64,000 nt of DNA from Calendula officinalis (GCA_963853835.1 OY970825.1:25234835-25298834), one strand, 5' to 3'. Positions 44,598 through 57,200 are shown, numbered from the stretch's first letter. Translations and numbers: made by a program. The notes: generated by a model from the letters alone, not told the origin.

Positions 44598-45608
44598 ATG
44601 TCAACCCAAAATGACGATCAAGAAAAGTCCGGCGGCCGCCAAGAACATGCCCAACTGATGACGGAGCTTCCAGAAGCCGGCGGATGGTGGCACCCCCAAA
44701 TATTCTTATATCGAGGATACTGGTTGTCTCCCGGTGCTCTGTTGGGCGCCATTCGGATGCAAAACCAGGACCGCTTCAAACCAAGGTCCACCGACATATT
44801 CTTATCAGCCGCCATGAAAAGCGGCACCACGTGGCTCAGAAGCCTCATGTTTTCCACCCTCAACCGATCTAAATACGATTTCTCCGACCACCCTTTGCTC
44901 CGGAAGGGGCCCCATGAGTGCTTTCCACAGCTTGAGGCTAACTTATCGGAATATGGTCTCCGTTGCCATTTGGAAGGCCTCCCTTCCCCACGGATCTTTG
45001 CCAGCCATTTGGCGCATTCTATGTTTCCTACATCGATCACCGATCCGGGTTCGGGTTGCAAGTTTGTTTACGTCTGTAGGGATCCGAAAGACGTTTTGGT
45101 CTCCAAGTTTCACTTCTTGAAACGCCTTAGATCTCCGGATAGACCCCCGCTTTCCTTCGACCATGCGTTTGAATCGTTCTGCAACGGGGTTTCCGAATAC
45201 GGGCCGTATTGGGATCATGTTTTAGGGTTTTGGAAAGCGAGCCTCGAATCGCCGGATAAAATATTGTTCTTGAAGTACGAGGATATGAAGAGGGAGCCCA
45301 AGAGTCACGTGAAACGGTTGGCCGAGTTCATGTGCGTGCCCTTTTCGGTTGACGAAGAGGAGAATGGCGTGGTTGAGAAGATTGTGGAGTTTTGTAGTTT
45401 CGACCATATGAAAAACCTGGATGTGAACAAGACCGGGTCTATCTTGTTGAAAAACGCGGCTGAGTTACACAACAATCTTTTTTTCAGAAAAGGCCAAGTC
45501 GGGGATTGGGAAAATCATTTGACCCAGGCGATGAGTGACCGAATTGATCAAATCACCCGAGACAAGTTTAACGGTTCGGGCTTGATAATTGGTGCAACAC
45601 GCAACTAA
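44598..45608 (+). CDS. cytosolic sulfotransferase (SOT family)
   Basis: Intronless, 336 residues, the usual length for plant soluble sulfotransferases. The family transfers sulfate from PAPS to hydroxyl groups of small molecules such as flavonols, brassinosteroids, hydroxyjasmonate or desulfoglucosinolates; the substrate cannot be told here. The PAPS 5'-phosphosulfate loop MKSGTTWLRSL is near residue 74. The predicted catalytic His lies in IFASHLAHSMF. The 3'-phosphate loop is YVCRDPKDVLVSKFHF, and the C-terminal FFRKGQVGDWENHLT matches the RKGxxGDWKNxFT signature. The protein lacks a signal peptide and should be cytosolic. All signature motifs are present, so it looks functional. Its 3' flank is cut at 45697 by element B sequence. 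Confidence 0.92.
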   Translation: MSTQNDDQEKSGGRQEHAQLMTELPEAGGWWHPQIFLYRGYWLSPGALLGAIRMQNQDRFKPRSTDIFLSAAMKSGTTWLRSLMFSTLNRSKYDFSDHPLLRKGPHECFPQLEANLSEYGLRCHLEGLPSPRIFASHLAHSMFPTSITDPGSGCKFVYVCRDPKDVLVSKFHFLKRLRSPDRPPLSFDHAFESFCNGVSEYGPYWDHVLGFWKASLESPDKILFLKYEDMKREPKSHVKRLAEFMCVPFSVDEEENGVVEKIVEFCSFDHMKNLDVNKTGSILLKNAAELHNNLFFRKGQVGDWENHLTQAMSDRIDQITRDKFNGSGLIIGATRN

Positions 45609-45696
45609 TATTTATCGACAATATTCGATTGAGATCCAAACCGTTTATGTTTGTATTCATTTTTCTCCGATTGTTGTATCTAATAAGACGCGAGTT

Positions 45697-45804
45697 ACGT
45701 AAAAGTGATTGGAATAGTGTCGTAAACTTTCTGTGATAAATACGTGCTAATTGAATATTGTTGTTGGATTCCGGGGACGGAATCCTCTTTAAGGAGGGTA
45801 GAGT
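45697..45804 (+). mobile_element. 108-bp tail of an upstream element B copy
   Basis: Matches 51285-51392, the end of the element B interior, with one mismatch in 108 bp, and includes the polypurine tract AAGGAGGGTAGAG. Its presence before LTR 1 means LTR 1 once belonged also to a second, upstream copy (a shared-LTR tandem array) that is now deleted. Confidence 0.88.
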
Positions 45805-47660
45805 TGTAACATCCTAAAACTAGCCTAGTTGTTTTAGGTATATTTTGATATTTGAAAATATCTATTTGACCATATTATGTGGAATAAATTGATTAAGTGT
45901 TAAATGAATTGTTTGACGTTTGTCCTTTTGTGATATTTTAATCAAGGGATTAAAATATCTGTTTTCTGAAATGTTTAAATGAAAATGCGATTTTTATATC
46001 TTTGGATTCTCCTTTTTATATCGTCTCCGAATATACTTTCGTTTTTAAAATTGGAGCCCGTTTGGTATTTTAAATAAATTAACTACGAAAGGGACTTTTG
46101 TATTGTATTTGTTTAAAAGTGAAAAAAAAAGTCAAGTGGGTCCCACCCCCACCATTGACCGGCCACATGAAGGGGAAAGCCCCAAATCCTTTTCATTTTT
46201 GATCTTCTTCTCTCTCTCTCTCTCTCTCTCTTTTACGTCTCTCTCTCCCCTCTCTCTCTCTAAATCTCCATCTTCTTCATTGTTCTTGAGCTTATCTTGA
46301 AGATCCATAGCTTGTTTCTTGGCCAATCTTTAATCCGAACACGTTTTTGGAAAGCTCTTGAGGTAAGCTTCAACCTATATGTGTTTATTTTCGATTTCAT
46401 GATAGTTGATAAATTAGGGTTTATGTGTTCTTGAGATTTGGTTGGTGATTATTGTGTTAGATGGTAGGTTAAGTGTTTATACAAAGTTTGACATGGATTG
46501 TTGCATGAGTACAAGTGTTTTAGCACAAGGTACAACCTTTTTAGCAAGATGTACAAGTTGGTGTGTTTATGTAAAAGTAGGTTGTATGGGTTTTGTCAAA
46601 CCTTGGATTTCTTGTTGTTTGAATGTTTGGAATTATTCCTTAGGTTGAGAAACCAAGTATTGAATGTTTTGATGGATTATGACTTGATTTGGATGAGATT
46701 GTAGTTAAAACAATTGTTTTAGTTTATGTAGAAATTATGGACCAATTATTGTGATAAATGACTAGTTGGTGGAATCATGGCATTGTTGTGTTTTTGTGTG
46801 GTTTTGGATTATGCTTCTAACTTGACTTAATATGGGTTTTAATGTTATTGTGGGTTGAATTAATATGTAGGAAGTGATAATATGTCAAATATGTTAGTTA
46901 TGGATTATGTCAAGTTTTGGTGAGATTTGATAGCTAGTGTTTGGATGATTTGGGTCAAAAGTTATAACTTATGATTTTGAAGTAAAATAGTTGGGTTGTG
47001 ATAGTTACGAACTTGTTAGATTGATTAATTAGTTATGATTTGCTAAATGGTAGATTATAGCATTTGTAGTTGTGTTTGGATGTTTTTAGTTAAAAATGGT
47101 TAACTAGTAATTTGGAAGTGAAATACATGGATTGTTGGTAACTTTGAGCTTGATGAATTGTTACATGATTATGACTTGTTAGTTATAGAGAATTTGTGCA
47201 AGTATAAGAGTTTGTTAGGCTATGTGTTGGAAGTGTTATCAATAACAATTGATAAATTGTAAGTTGATGATATGATTATAGTTGTAGGAAGTATTATTGT
47301 TTAATAATCCGGTTTGACCCGTTTGAATGTAAGACTTGCAAATGACTAGTTGACTTGTTATGTAAGTGTAAATGGTCATGACATGTTCATATGATGGTTT
47401 AAGTGTTTGGCTATTTAGTTAGTGCAAGTGTTAGTGTTAAATGTATATTTAACATTGTTTATAATTTGGTGGAATTATATACTAATTCGGTATTCCTTTG
47501 GTGTACAGGAATCGGGATCGTGACTCAGAAACATTAGACCTCTGAGTTCGGCAAGTGGAAGGTTTCGGTGAGTGGATTTAATCTCCAACTTGTGTTCGGT
47601 CACAATTGGTTCGGTATATGCATACTTGGTAAAAATGCAGGAAATCGCCAGATGAGGGGA

Positions 47661-47796
47661 GTTCGCGTCGCGAACCTAGTTCGCGATCGGGAAGTCGGTC
47701 CAGAGAAATTTGTTAGTCGTCGCGAAGAGTTCACGATCATAGTTCACGTCGCGAACTCGAGTTCGCGATCGTGAACTGGAGTTCGCGATTGGGAAC
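47661..47796. repeat. GTTCGCG...CGCGAAC palindrome cluster in element B LTR 1
   Basis: Clear units are GTTCGCGTCGCGAAC (47661-47675), GTTCACGTCGCGAAC (47742-47756), GTTCGCGATCGTGAAC (47761-47776) and GTTCGCGATTGGGAAC (47781-47796), plus half-sites. A matching cluster lies in LTR 2 around 53268-53403. Confidence 0.88.
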
Positions 47797-48127
47797 TCTG
47801 CCGTGACGTTTTTCGCAGTGTTTTTCGTAGCTAGTCTACTTGCTATGTATGCCTAGTGTTAGGGAATACCATACATGACCTTGTGCACATAGGTGAAGAG
47901 ACTTGGCTCGACGGGTAGCTACAACTCGGTTTGACTTGGTGACCGAGGTTTGAGAAGTCAGTGCGCTGGGCAATGGGTGTCGACTAAAGGGTATCCGACC
48001 TTACCTGTATTTGTTGCATGGTCAAGGGGAGGGAGTTGCCCGGGTGTTGGTCACGAACCGCTATCGGTTACCGTGGTTTGGCCGACCATGGTTTAAGGCT
48101 CCGGCAGGACCCCGATCTTCTTGAACG

Positions 48128-48245
48128 AACCGGAGATGTTTATTTAAACTTCCGTGTTCCAGCGATGACCCAACCGGAGATGTTTATTTAAACTTCCGGG
48201 TTTAAGTGATGACCCAACCGGAGATGTTTTATAACTTCCGTGTTT
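48128..48245. repeat. three 44-bp tandem units, element B LTR 1
   Basis: Units begin AACCGGAGATGTTTATTT at 48128, 48172 and 48216 (the last slightly shorter). Repeated in LTR 2 at about 53735-53853. Confidence 0.9.
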
Positions 48246-48619
48246 TAGTGAACAGTGATACATGGTTAGGTGGCTTTTAGATCGTAGAGATGTCTATGCT
48301 AGCTCGTTGGGCTTTACAGAATTTGTAGATTATATTCATTCACTTAGCTTTGTGCTAATCCCTCCCTCGTTGAATCTTTTCAGGTGATCGGTGCTTTGGA
48401 CGGGATAATTGACCAAGCTCCGTTTGATATGTTTTAAAAATGAGCCATGTCGTTTAAGTGACACCGTTAATGTATTGTTTAAGAAATGTTTATTTGGAAG
48501 CTTATTGTGGGACCTTGTTTGTAAACTAAACTAAACTAAACTAAACTAACCTAGAGGATAACCTAATCGTCTTCGGGCATTTAAAAAAAAATGCTTCCTA
48601 AATTTTGCGGTGTTACAAC

Positions 48620-48631
48620 TTGGTATCAGAG
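48620..48631 (+). promoter_or_regulatory. element B primer-binding site
   Basis: TGGTATCAGAGC two bases beyond LTR 1; complementary to initiator tRNA-Met. Confidence 0.96.
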
Positions 48632-48812
48632 CTTCGGTTTGGCGATGGATACACGGGGTTGGTGTTCCATTCCCAAATCGTGGCTCAAGTTTGGTCAAGC
48701 ATTCCGTACGAGCGGGATTAGAGCAACGGTGAATGAAGCTAGTTTATAGTTAGTATGTAGTTACTAACGATTTAAACTAAGCTTTCGTGAGATGTTGTGT
48801 TTTGCTATAGAT

Positions 48813-49559
48813 ATGGCGGATAAAGAGAACCCGACCCCCTTGACCCCAGAAAAAGTTACTACCTCAAGTAACAATGTGGAGACTGACCGGGAAGCACATA
48901 TTAAGGCGTTGGAAAACCAAGTGCAAGAGTTAAGAAATCAGGTGCAACAACAACGACGACTAATCAAAGGAATGACACTCTTGATCCTTGCCACATTGCT
49001 TCTTATTCCCCCATCAACGCAACCACTAGCAAATTATCCATTTCCGCCACAAATGAACCAATCCTCTCCACCTCAGATAAATCATCCACTACCACCTCAG
49101 GGACTTTACCCATACCCCCACTTGGGAATCCCGTCACCTCTAGAGTTAGAGTACCAAGGTGCCTATAAACCACCGGGAAACATGAGTCGTAAACAGACGG
49201 TTCGTAGATCAGGTCAAAAGAACCCATGGTGTCGTAAATGTAAGTCCGCTCATTTTGGGACTTGCACTGTTCAGACCATGAAATGCAAGAGTTGTGGTCA
49301 ACTAGGACACGAGGGTAAGGATTGCAAGCTTCCACGGGATGTATGTTGGAACTGTCAAAGTAAGGGACATGAAAGGAGTAAATGTCCTTTTGGAAAGAAA
49401 GTGGATTATGGGTCAAGTGCGGTGGTGGTCTGGGAATCTTCATCAACGGTAGAAAGGAAAAGAAAGAGTGCTGATGTCACTGACCGTGACAGCTCGGGTA
49501 TGTTTTATAAACTCAATACTTGTGTTTATGTAGAATTGTTAATTGAGAAGATTGCCTAG
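48813..49559 (+). CDS. Gag-like protein of element B: coiled coil, hydrophobic segment, three zinc knuckles
   Basis: Start taken at 48813 (MADKENPTPLTPEK); an in-frame ATG at 48792 adds seven residues. The product is about 248 residues. REAHIKALENQVQELRNQVQ predicts a coiled coil, then GMTLLILATLLLIPPS is hydrophobic and could insert in a membrane. A Pro-rich stretch follows, then CRKCKSAHFGTC (CX2CX3HX3C), CKSCGQLGHEGKDC and CWNCQSKGHERSKC. The order and spacing of the three knuckles match element A Gag, but the capsid domain seen there is missing. It may bind element RNA; whether it can build particles is doubtful. The frame is intact. Confidence 0.8.
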   Translation: MADKENPTPLTPEKVTTSSNNVETDREAHIKALENQVQELRNQVQQQRRLIKGMTLLILATLLLIPPSTQPLANYPFPPQMNQSSPPQINHPLPPQGLYPYPHLGIPSPLELEYQGAYKPPGNMSRKQTVRRSGQKNPWCRKCKSAHFGTCTVQTMKCKSCGQLGHEGKDCKLPRDVCWNCQSKGHERSKCPFGKKVDYGSSAVVVWESSSTVERKRKSADVTDRDSSGMFYKLNTCVYVELLIEKIA

Positions 49560-51392
49560 TTAAGACTTGTGAAATGTTGGGATGAACTGAATTGCTTACC
49601 CGTGGTGTTTTATAGCACTCGAATTGGAATAATTGACTGCTTATTGATTTGGGATACACCATATGTTTCGGGAGTGTCGTAGATATAAGTGATGCATGCT
49701 TACATGTTCCTTTTATAGAAACTTGGACTAAGTTAGTGTGATATGATGTGTGGATTGTTCTAGTTTAATCAAAGTTATGAATAAATGTTATAGAAGATGG
49801 AATCTTTTCTTGTCTGTCGGGGCACATATAGTGTCTCGGTGGTTAAAGTTGCTTGTTTTCCGTATTGTGCAAATTGGTGATAAGTTGATTGTAACTGTTT
49901 GTTTGTTCCTTCACTTTAGGAGAAGCGAAGAGAATCGGTTGTATGTCGGTTTCGGTCACAACATATGTGACCATGGATCAAATGGAGTATAATAGTAATT
50001 ATTGTAGACTTCTTGAATGTGGTGCTTGTATTTAAAATGTAAGGAATTGTATATGTGAATTGAATAGTCCAAGTAGGACAAGTGTTTGTTATGTGAAAAA
50101 AGTTGAAACTTTTGTTGTGACCCACCGGGTCACATGTAGTGACTTGCATAGTGAGAAATCAGAAATGTTTGTGCGTGTAAATCTTTTGAGATGACTTGTG
50201 ATAGTATTAATTGAAGATGAATGATTTGTATTGAATTGATGGAATTGCCTTACTATTTGGATGTTTAATAAATAAGAGTCAAGAACTAGTTGTATGGTAA
50301 TTGGTTGACTTGAAGTCTAAGTAAAAGTTGACATTTAATTGAAAATGCTTATTGGTCATCACATGAGTTGGACATGTTTAATGAACCGTGAATTGTATGT
50401 TTGGAATCGTTATGATAAATTTCTCAATGTTGACCCGTTAAAGGTAATTAGTGTCAAGGCTTGATTGGATGCTTTTAGCTGCTAGAACTTGATTATGATG
50501 ATAATCGTTGTTAATTGTATAAGTTGGTTTTGTTAAATACTTTAACATGTTATGGATGTAATAAAACAATTTTTGGATAATAAAACTTGTTTTGATCTGT
50601 TAGGTCATAGGTATGACTAATTGGGTATAAAAGATGTTGCTATTTGTATTGCCATGATCGTAATGAAATATGTGGGGTAGACTTGAATTGTGTAGACTTC
50701 GACTTGTTTTGTCAAAACGTGCAACTTGACTTTGTAAAATTTTGTCATCCTTGTAATATGGCTAATTATGCATAAAATAGTTGATGATTGTTAGAAGTAT
50801 TGTTAACTAAGGACTTTGATAGTGTCACGATGAATTGCTTGATTTTGACCAGTTCGTGCCTAGTATGCAAAAATTGATGTGACTTTATGTTATGAAAGTG
50901 TATTTTTTGAAATTAGTTGATTAAGACCGGAAATTTTTATTGGAAATTCTTAAAAATTGCGGGTCAAGGTTGTAAATTTTGTTAGAATAAAGAAGAAAAT
51001 GAGTAGATAATTGAGACTTGGGTTAATTGTTGTGACTTTGTGTAAGGAATTCTTAAACATATGCTTGTGGATTACTTTTTGGCATGAGGAATGCTAACTT
51101 GTTATGAATAGTAAATGCGATATGAGTAATGAGATTATTTGGAGTAAGTGTAGACTACAAAAATGAATTGATTGTTAATTGAAATGGCGATGTTTTGCGG
51201 GAACATAATATGAAAAAGTTGGAATTGCTAAATATACTATGAAGTGTATGACAAATTGCATGAAATTTTTATTTGAGCATGTATACGTGAAAGTGATTGG
51301 AATAGTGTCGTAAACTTTCTGTGATAAATACGTGCTAATTGAATATTGTTGTTGGATTCCGGGGACGGAATCCTCTTTAAGGAGGGTAGAGT
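49560..51392. other. noncoding interior of element B
   Basis: No ORF with recognisable domains on either strand where pol would be expected. The polypurine tract AAGGAGGGTAGAG lies at its right end, just before LTR 2. Confidence 0.75.
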
Positions 51393-51793
51393 TGTAACAT
51401 CCTAAAACTGGCCTAGTTGTTTTAGGTATATTTTGATATTTGAAAATATCTATTTGACCATATGTGGAATAAATTGATTAAGTGTTAAATGAATTGTTTG
51501 ACGTTTGTCCTTTTGTGATATTTTAATCAAGGGATTAAAATATCTGTTTTCTGAAATGTTTAAATGAAAATGTGATTTTTATATCTTTCGATTCTCCTTT
51601 TTATATCGTCTCCGAATATACTTTCGTTTTTAAAATTGGAGCCCGTTTGGTATTTTAAATAAATTAACTACGAAAGGGACTTTTGTATTGTATTTGTTTA
51701 AAAGTGAAAAAAAAAGTCAAGTGGGTCCCACCCCCACCCTTGACCGGCCACATGAAGGGGAAAGCCCCAAATCCTTTTCATTTTTGATCTTCT

Positions 51794-51845
<52 letters not shown>

Positions 51846-54220
51846 GTCTCTCTCTCCTCTCTCTCTCTAAATCTCCATCTTCTTCATTGTTCTTGAGCTT
51901 ATCTTGAAGATCCATAGCTTGTTTCTTGGCCAATCTTTAATCCGAACACGTTTTTGGAAAGCTCTTGAGGTAAGCTTCAACCTATATGTGTTTATTTTCG
52001 ATTTCATGATAGTTGATAAATTAGGGTTTATGTGTTCTTGAGATTTGGTTGGTGATTATTGTGTTAGATGGTAGGTTAAGTGTTTATAAAAAGTTTGACA
52101 TGGATTGTTGCATGAGTACAAGTGTTTTAGCACAAGGTACAACCTTTTTAGCAAGATGTACAAGTTGGTGTGTTTATGTAAAAGTAGGTTGTATGGGTTT
52201 TGTCAAACCTTGGATTTCTTGTTGTTTGAATGTTTGGAATTGTTCCTTAGGTTGAGAAACCAAGTATTGAATGTTTTGATGGATTATGACTTGATTTGGA
52301 TGAGATTGTAGTTAAAACAATTGTTTTAGTTTATGTAGAAATTATGGACCAATTATTGTGATAAATGACTAGTTGGTGGAATCATGGCATTGATGTGTTT
52401 TTGTGTGGTTTTGGATTATGCTTCTAACTTGACTTAATATGGGTTTTAATGTTATTGTGGGTTGAATTAATATGTAGGAAGTGATAATATGTCAAATATG
52501 TTAGTTATGGATTATGTCAAGTTTTGGTGAGATTTGATAGCTAGTGTTTGGATGATTTGGGTCAAAAGTTATAACTTATGATTTTGAAGTAAAATAGTTG
52601 GGTTGTGATAGTTACGAACTTGTTAGATTGATTAATTAGTTATGATTTGCTAAATGGTAGATTATAGCATTTGTAGTTGTGTTTGGATGTTTTTAGTTAA
52701 AAATGGTTAACTAGTAATTTGGAAGTGAAATACATGGATTGTTGGTAACTTTGAGCTTGATGAATTGTTACATGATTATGACTTGTTAGTTATAGAGAAT
52801 TTGTGCAAGTATAAGAGTTTGTTAGGCTATGTGTTGGAAGTGTTATCAATAACAATTGATAAATTGTAAGTTGATGATATGATTATAGTTGTAGGAAGTA
52901 TTATTGTTTAATAATCCGGTTTGACCCGTTTGAATGTAAGACTTGCAAATGACTAGTTGACTTGTTATGTAAGTGTAAATGGTCATGACATGTTCATATG
53001 ATGGTTTAAGTGTTTGGCTATTTAGTTAGTGCAAGTATTAGTGTTAAATGTATATTTAACATTGTTTATAATTTGGTGGAATTATATACTAATTCGGTAT
53101 TCCTTTGGTGTACAGGAATCGGGATCGTGACTCAGAAACATTAGACCTCTGAGTTCGGCAAGTGGAAGGTTTCGGTGAGTGGATTTAATCTCCAACTTGT
53201 GTTCGGTCACAATTGGTTCGGTATATGCATACTTGGTAAAAATGCAGGAAATCGCCAGATGAGGGGAGTTCGCGACGCGAACCTAGTTCGCGATCGGGAA
53301 GTCGGTCCAGAGAAATTTGTTAGTCGTCGCGAAGCGTTCACGATCATAGTTCACGTCGCGTACTCTAGTTCGCGATCGTGAACTGGAGTTCGCGATTGGG
53401 AACTCTGCCGTGATGTTTTTCGCAGTGTTTTTCGTAGCTAGTCTACTTGCTATGTATGCCTAGTGTTAGGGAATACCATACATGACCTTGTGCACATAGG
53501 TGAAGAGACTTGGCTCGACGGGTAGCTACAACTCGGTTTGACTTGGTGACCGAGGTTTGAGAAGTCAGTGCGTTGGGCAATGGGTGTCGACTAAAGGGTA
53601 TCCGACCTTACATGTATTTGTTGCATGGTCAAGGGGAGGGAGTTGCCCGGGTGTTGGTCACGAACCGCTATCGGTTACCGTGGTTTGGCCGACCATGGTT
53701 TAAGGCTCCGGCAGGACCCCGATCTTCTTGAACGAACCGGAGATGTTTATTTAAACTTCCGTGTTCCAGCGATGACCCAACCGGAGATGTTTATTTAAAC
53801 TTCCGGGTTTAAGTGATGACCCAACCGGAGATGTTTTATAACTTCCGTGTTTTAGTGAACAGTGATACATGGTTAGGTGGCTTTTAGATCGTAGAGATGT
53901 CTATGCTAGCTCGTTGGGCTTTACAGAATTTGTAGATTATATTCATTCACTTAGCTTTGTGCTAATCCCTCCCTCGTTGAATCTTTTTCAGGTGATCGGT
54001 GCTTTGGACGGGATAATTGACCAAGCTCCGTTTGATATGTTTTAAAAATGAGCCATGTCGTTTAAGTGACACCGTTAATGTATTGTTTAAGAAATGTTTA
54101 TTTGGAAGCTTATTGTGGGACCTTGTTTGTAAACTAAACTAAACTAAACTAACCTAGAGGATAACCTAATCGCCTTCGGGCATTTAAAAAAAAACGCTTC
54201 CTAAATTTTGCGGTGTTACA
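51393..54220 (+). mobile_element. LTR 2 of element B
   Basis: 2828 bp, nearly identical to LTR 1, with a longer CT microsatellite (51793-51842). Ends exactly at GGTGTTACA, abutting gypsy pol sequence. Confidence 0.92.
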
Positions 54221-57200
54221 CTTAGGGCCCATAGTAGCTGATTTTTCCATTCCACAAATGACCTTCACAGTTGATTCCACACCTATCACCCTTAAAGGTG
54301 AACCCATATCTCGAGCCATCACAACCACCACTGTACAAACCCTTATTAACAAAAAAAAGTGTTGCTTCACTTCATGCAATCCACTTTCAATTCCAATCAG
54401 ATATTCCAACTCAAACCCCAAACCCACCTACACATCCCGACCCCACTGTTTCACAATTACTATCTACCTACACCACCATATTTGATAACCCCACAAACCT
54501 TCCCCCACCTCGTACACAAGACCATCACATCCCTACTTTTCCTAATACACCTCCAGTCAACGTGAAACCTTACCGTTACCCGTATTACCAAAAGAAAATT
54601 ATGACCAACCTCATCACCGACATGTTAGCCGACGGCATCATCAAACCTAGCAATAGTCTGTACTCTTCACCGGTTCTTTTGGTACGCAAAAAAGACGGTA
54701 CTTGGCGCTTTTGCGTCGATTATCGCGCATTAAACGCCATCACCGTTAAAGATCGCTTTCCGATTCCCACAGTCGATGAACTCCTTGATGAATTACACGG
54801 TGTCACCGTGTTCTCTAAAATTGACCTCGGTGCCGGCTACCACCAGATTCGCGTCACCCCTGACGACACCCACAAAACCGCTTTTCGTACTATCGACGGC
54901 CATTACGAGTTTCTCGTTATGCCCTTCGGCCTCACCAACGCACCCTCCACCTTTCAATCCACCATGAACGACCTATTTCGGGATGTCTTACGTCAATTTG
55001 TACTCGTATTTTCTGACGATATCTTGATCTATAGTTCAACCATGGAACTCCATTACAACCATCTTGAACACGTTTTCTCCACACTAGCCAAAAACCAATT
55101 TCATGCTAAAATGTCTAAGTGCTCATTTGCAGTCACAAAAATACACTACCTAGGCCACATGATCTCATCACAAGGAGTCCAAGCAGATCCTGATAAACTC
55201 CTTGCAATCCAACAATGGCCAACACCCACCAATTTTACAACCCTACGTGGCTTCTTGGGCCTTACGGGTTATTACCGGCGATTCGTTCCTAATTATGCCA
55301 CCATCACTGCCGGTATCACCGACATTCTCCGCCACTCCACGTTCACCTGGACACCGGCCGCCACGACGGCTTTCACCAACCTAAAAACCGCCATGGCCAC
55401 ACTCGTAACCCTCACTCTTCCCGATTTCACCAAACCCTTCGATGTCACCACGGACGCATCTAACATCGCCATTGGCGCTGTGTTGTCACAACAAGACCGT
55501 CCCATCGCGTTCTTCAGTAAACGTTTTTGCCAACGCATGCAGGTTGCTTCGGCTTATGTACGTGAGATTTTTGCCATCACCGAGGCAGTTAATAAGTGGC
55601 GGCAGTACTTAATTGGGCGAAAATTTTACATTTTTACAGATCAAAGAAGCCTCAAACACCTGTTATCTCAGGTCGTCCAAACACCGGAGCAGTACAAGTG
55701 GGCCACAAAATTAATCGGTTACGACTTCGAGATCATTTATAAACCGGGAAAAGAAAACCGTGTCGCCGACGCCTTGAGTCGCATCAATCAATCAGAACTG
55801 CTCGCTCTTTCCGCCACCTCACCCGCTTGGCTTACTTCATTACGCGAGTTTTACAACACCCCGGAAGGCAACAAACTTCTTCAAACCATCCTCACCAAAG
55901 CAGCCAACTCAGATACATTCCAGACCCATGACGGCCTCCTTTATCACCAACAACGCCTATATATCCCACCGCACCCTGAAACCCGCCAACTACTACTCCA
56001 CGAATACCATTCCACAACCATCGGCGGCCACTCCGGCATCTTACCCACGATGAAACGCATCTCTGCTACCTTCTTGTGGCCTAAACTAAAAACCGATGTC
56101 ACCTTATTCATTCGCAACTGTGCCGTTTGCCAACAAGTTAAATCACCTACCCACAAACCCTACGGCTTTCTACAACCGCTATCGATTCCTTCCATGGCAT
56201 GGCACGATCTTTCCATGGATTTTATTACTAACCTTCCTTTGTCTGCAGGTAAAACAGCAATTTGGGTCATCGTCGATCGATTTTCAAAGTCAGCTCACTT
56301 CATACCACTACCAACAAATTACGGGGCAATCACATTAGCAAATCTGTTTCTCCACAATATTTACAAACTACATGGCATTCCCAAAAGCATTGTATCTGAT
56401 CGTGATTCCATCTTTCTTAGCTCCTTTTGGAAGGAATTGTTTAAACAATTGGGCACCCACCTCCGCTACTCGACGGCGTACCACCCGCAAACGGACGGAC
56501 AAACCGAGGTTGTCAACCGGTGTCTCCAGAACTATTTGCGTTCGTTTGTTAGCACGGAACCGCGAACTTGGACAAAATTCTTATATCTTGCGGAATTTTG
56601 GTACAACTCGTCACATCACAGCGCCATCAACATGTCACCTTTCAAAGCTCTATATGGCCAACCCGTTCCTGATCTTCACCGTTACCAACCGGGAAGTTCC
56701 GCCACAGCTTCTATTGATGCCTCCTTACAAGAACATCAACGATTATGTATGGTTCTTATAGATAATCTCCGTAGAGCTCAACAACGTATGACATCATTGG
56801 CAAATTCCCACCGCCTCGACAAAGAATTTAACGTAGGTGACATGGGATACCTTCGACTTCAAAATTATCGTCAAAAATCAGTCCACTCGAGGGAAACTAA
56901 GAAACTCACTCAAAGGTACTTTGGGCCATTCAAAATCAGCGCACGAGTGGGCAAAGTGGCATACCGCCTCGAATTACCTACTGACGCAAGAATTCACCCG
57001 GTCTTCCACGTTTCGTTACTACGCCAAGCTTACGGAAACCCCACCCCTGTTCCGATACCCGTAATGGACCAACCACCCACTCTTACCATTGAACCAAAAT
57101 CGATACTTCAACACCGCAAGAATGTTAACAAGACAGAAGTCTTAGTCGAATGGGACAACCTCGAGATATCTGAAGCAACATGGGAAAATATTGATGAAAT

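Larger units (their letters stand above)
45805..48617 (+). mobile_element. LTR 1 of element B
   Basis: 2813 bp. Contains a CT microsatellite (46209-46262), a CG-rich palindrome cluster (47661-47796) and a three-copy 44-bp tandem repeat (48128-48245). Confidence 0.92.
45697..54220 (+). mobile_element. element B: gag-like-only LTR retrotransposon, tandem remnant
   Basis: LTRs are 45805-48617 (2813 bp) and 51393-54220 (2828 bp), both TGTAACATCC...GGTGTTACA. The interior is only 2775 bp: a tRNA-Met primer site, one ORF with zinc knuckles, and about 1.8 kb without coding features. No protease, RT, RNase H or integrase is present. The LTRs are nearly identical, differing in a few bases, a four-base indel near 45880 and a GA microsatellite. 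The left flank is the sulfotransferase 3' region joined to the 108-bp tail; the right flank is gypsy pol, so no target duplication can be expected. Confidence 0.9.

Noticed and set aside
46103..46648. ORFs of 60-68 codons repeated at 51688-52311
   Set aside because: They are inside element B LTRs; repetition comes from the LTR duplication and codon content is low-complexity.
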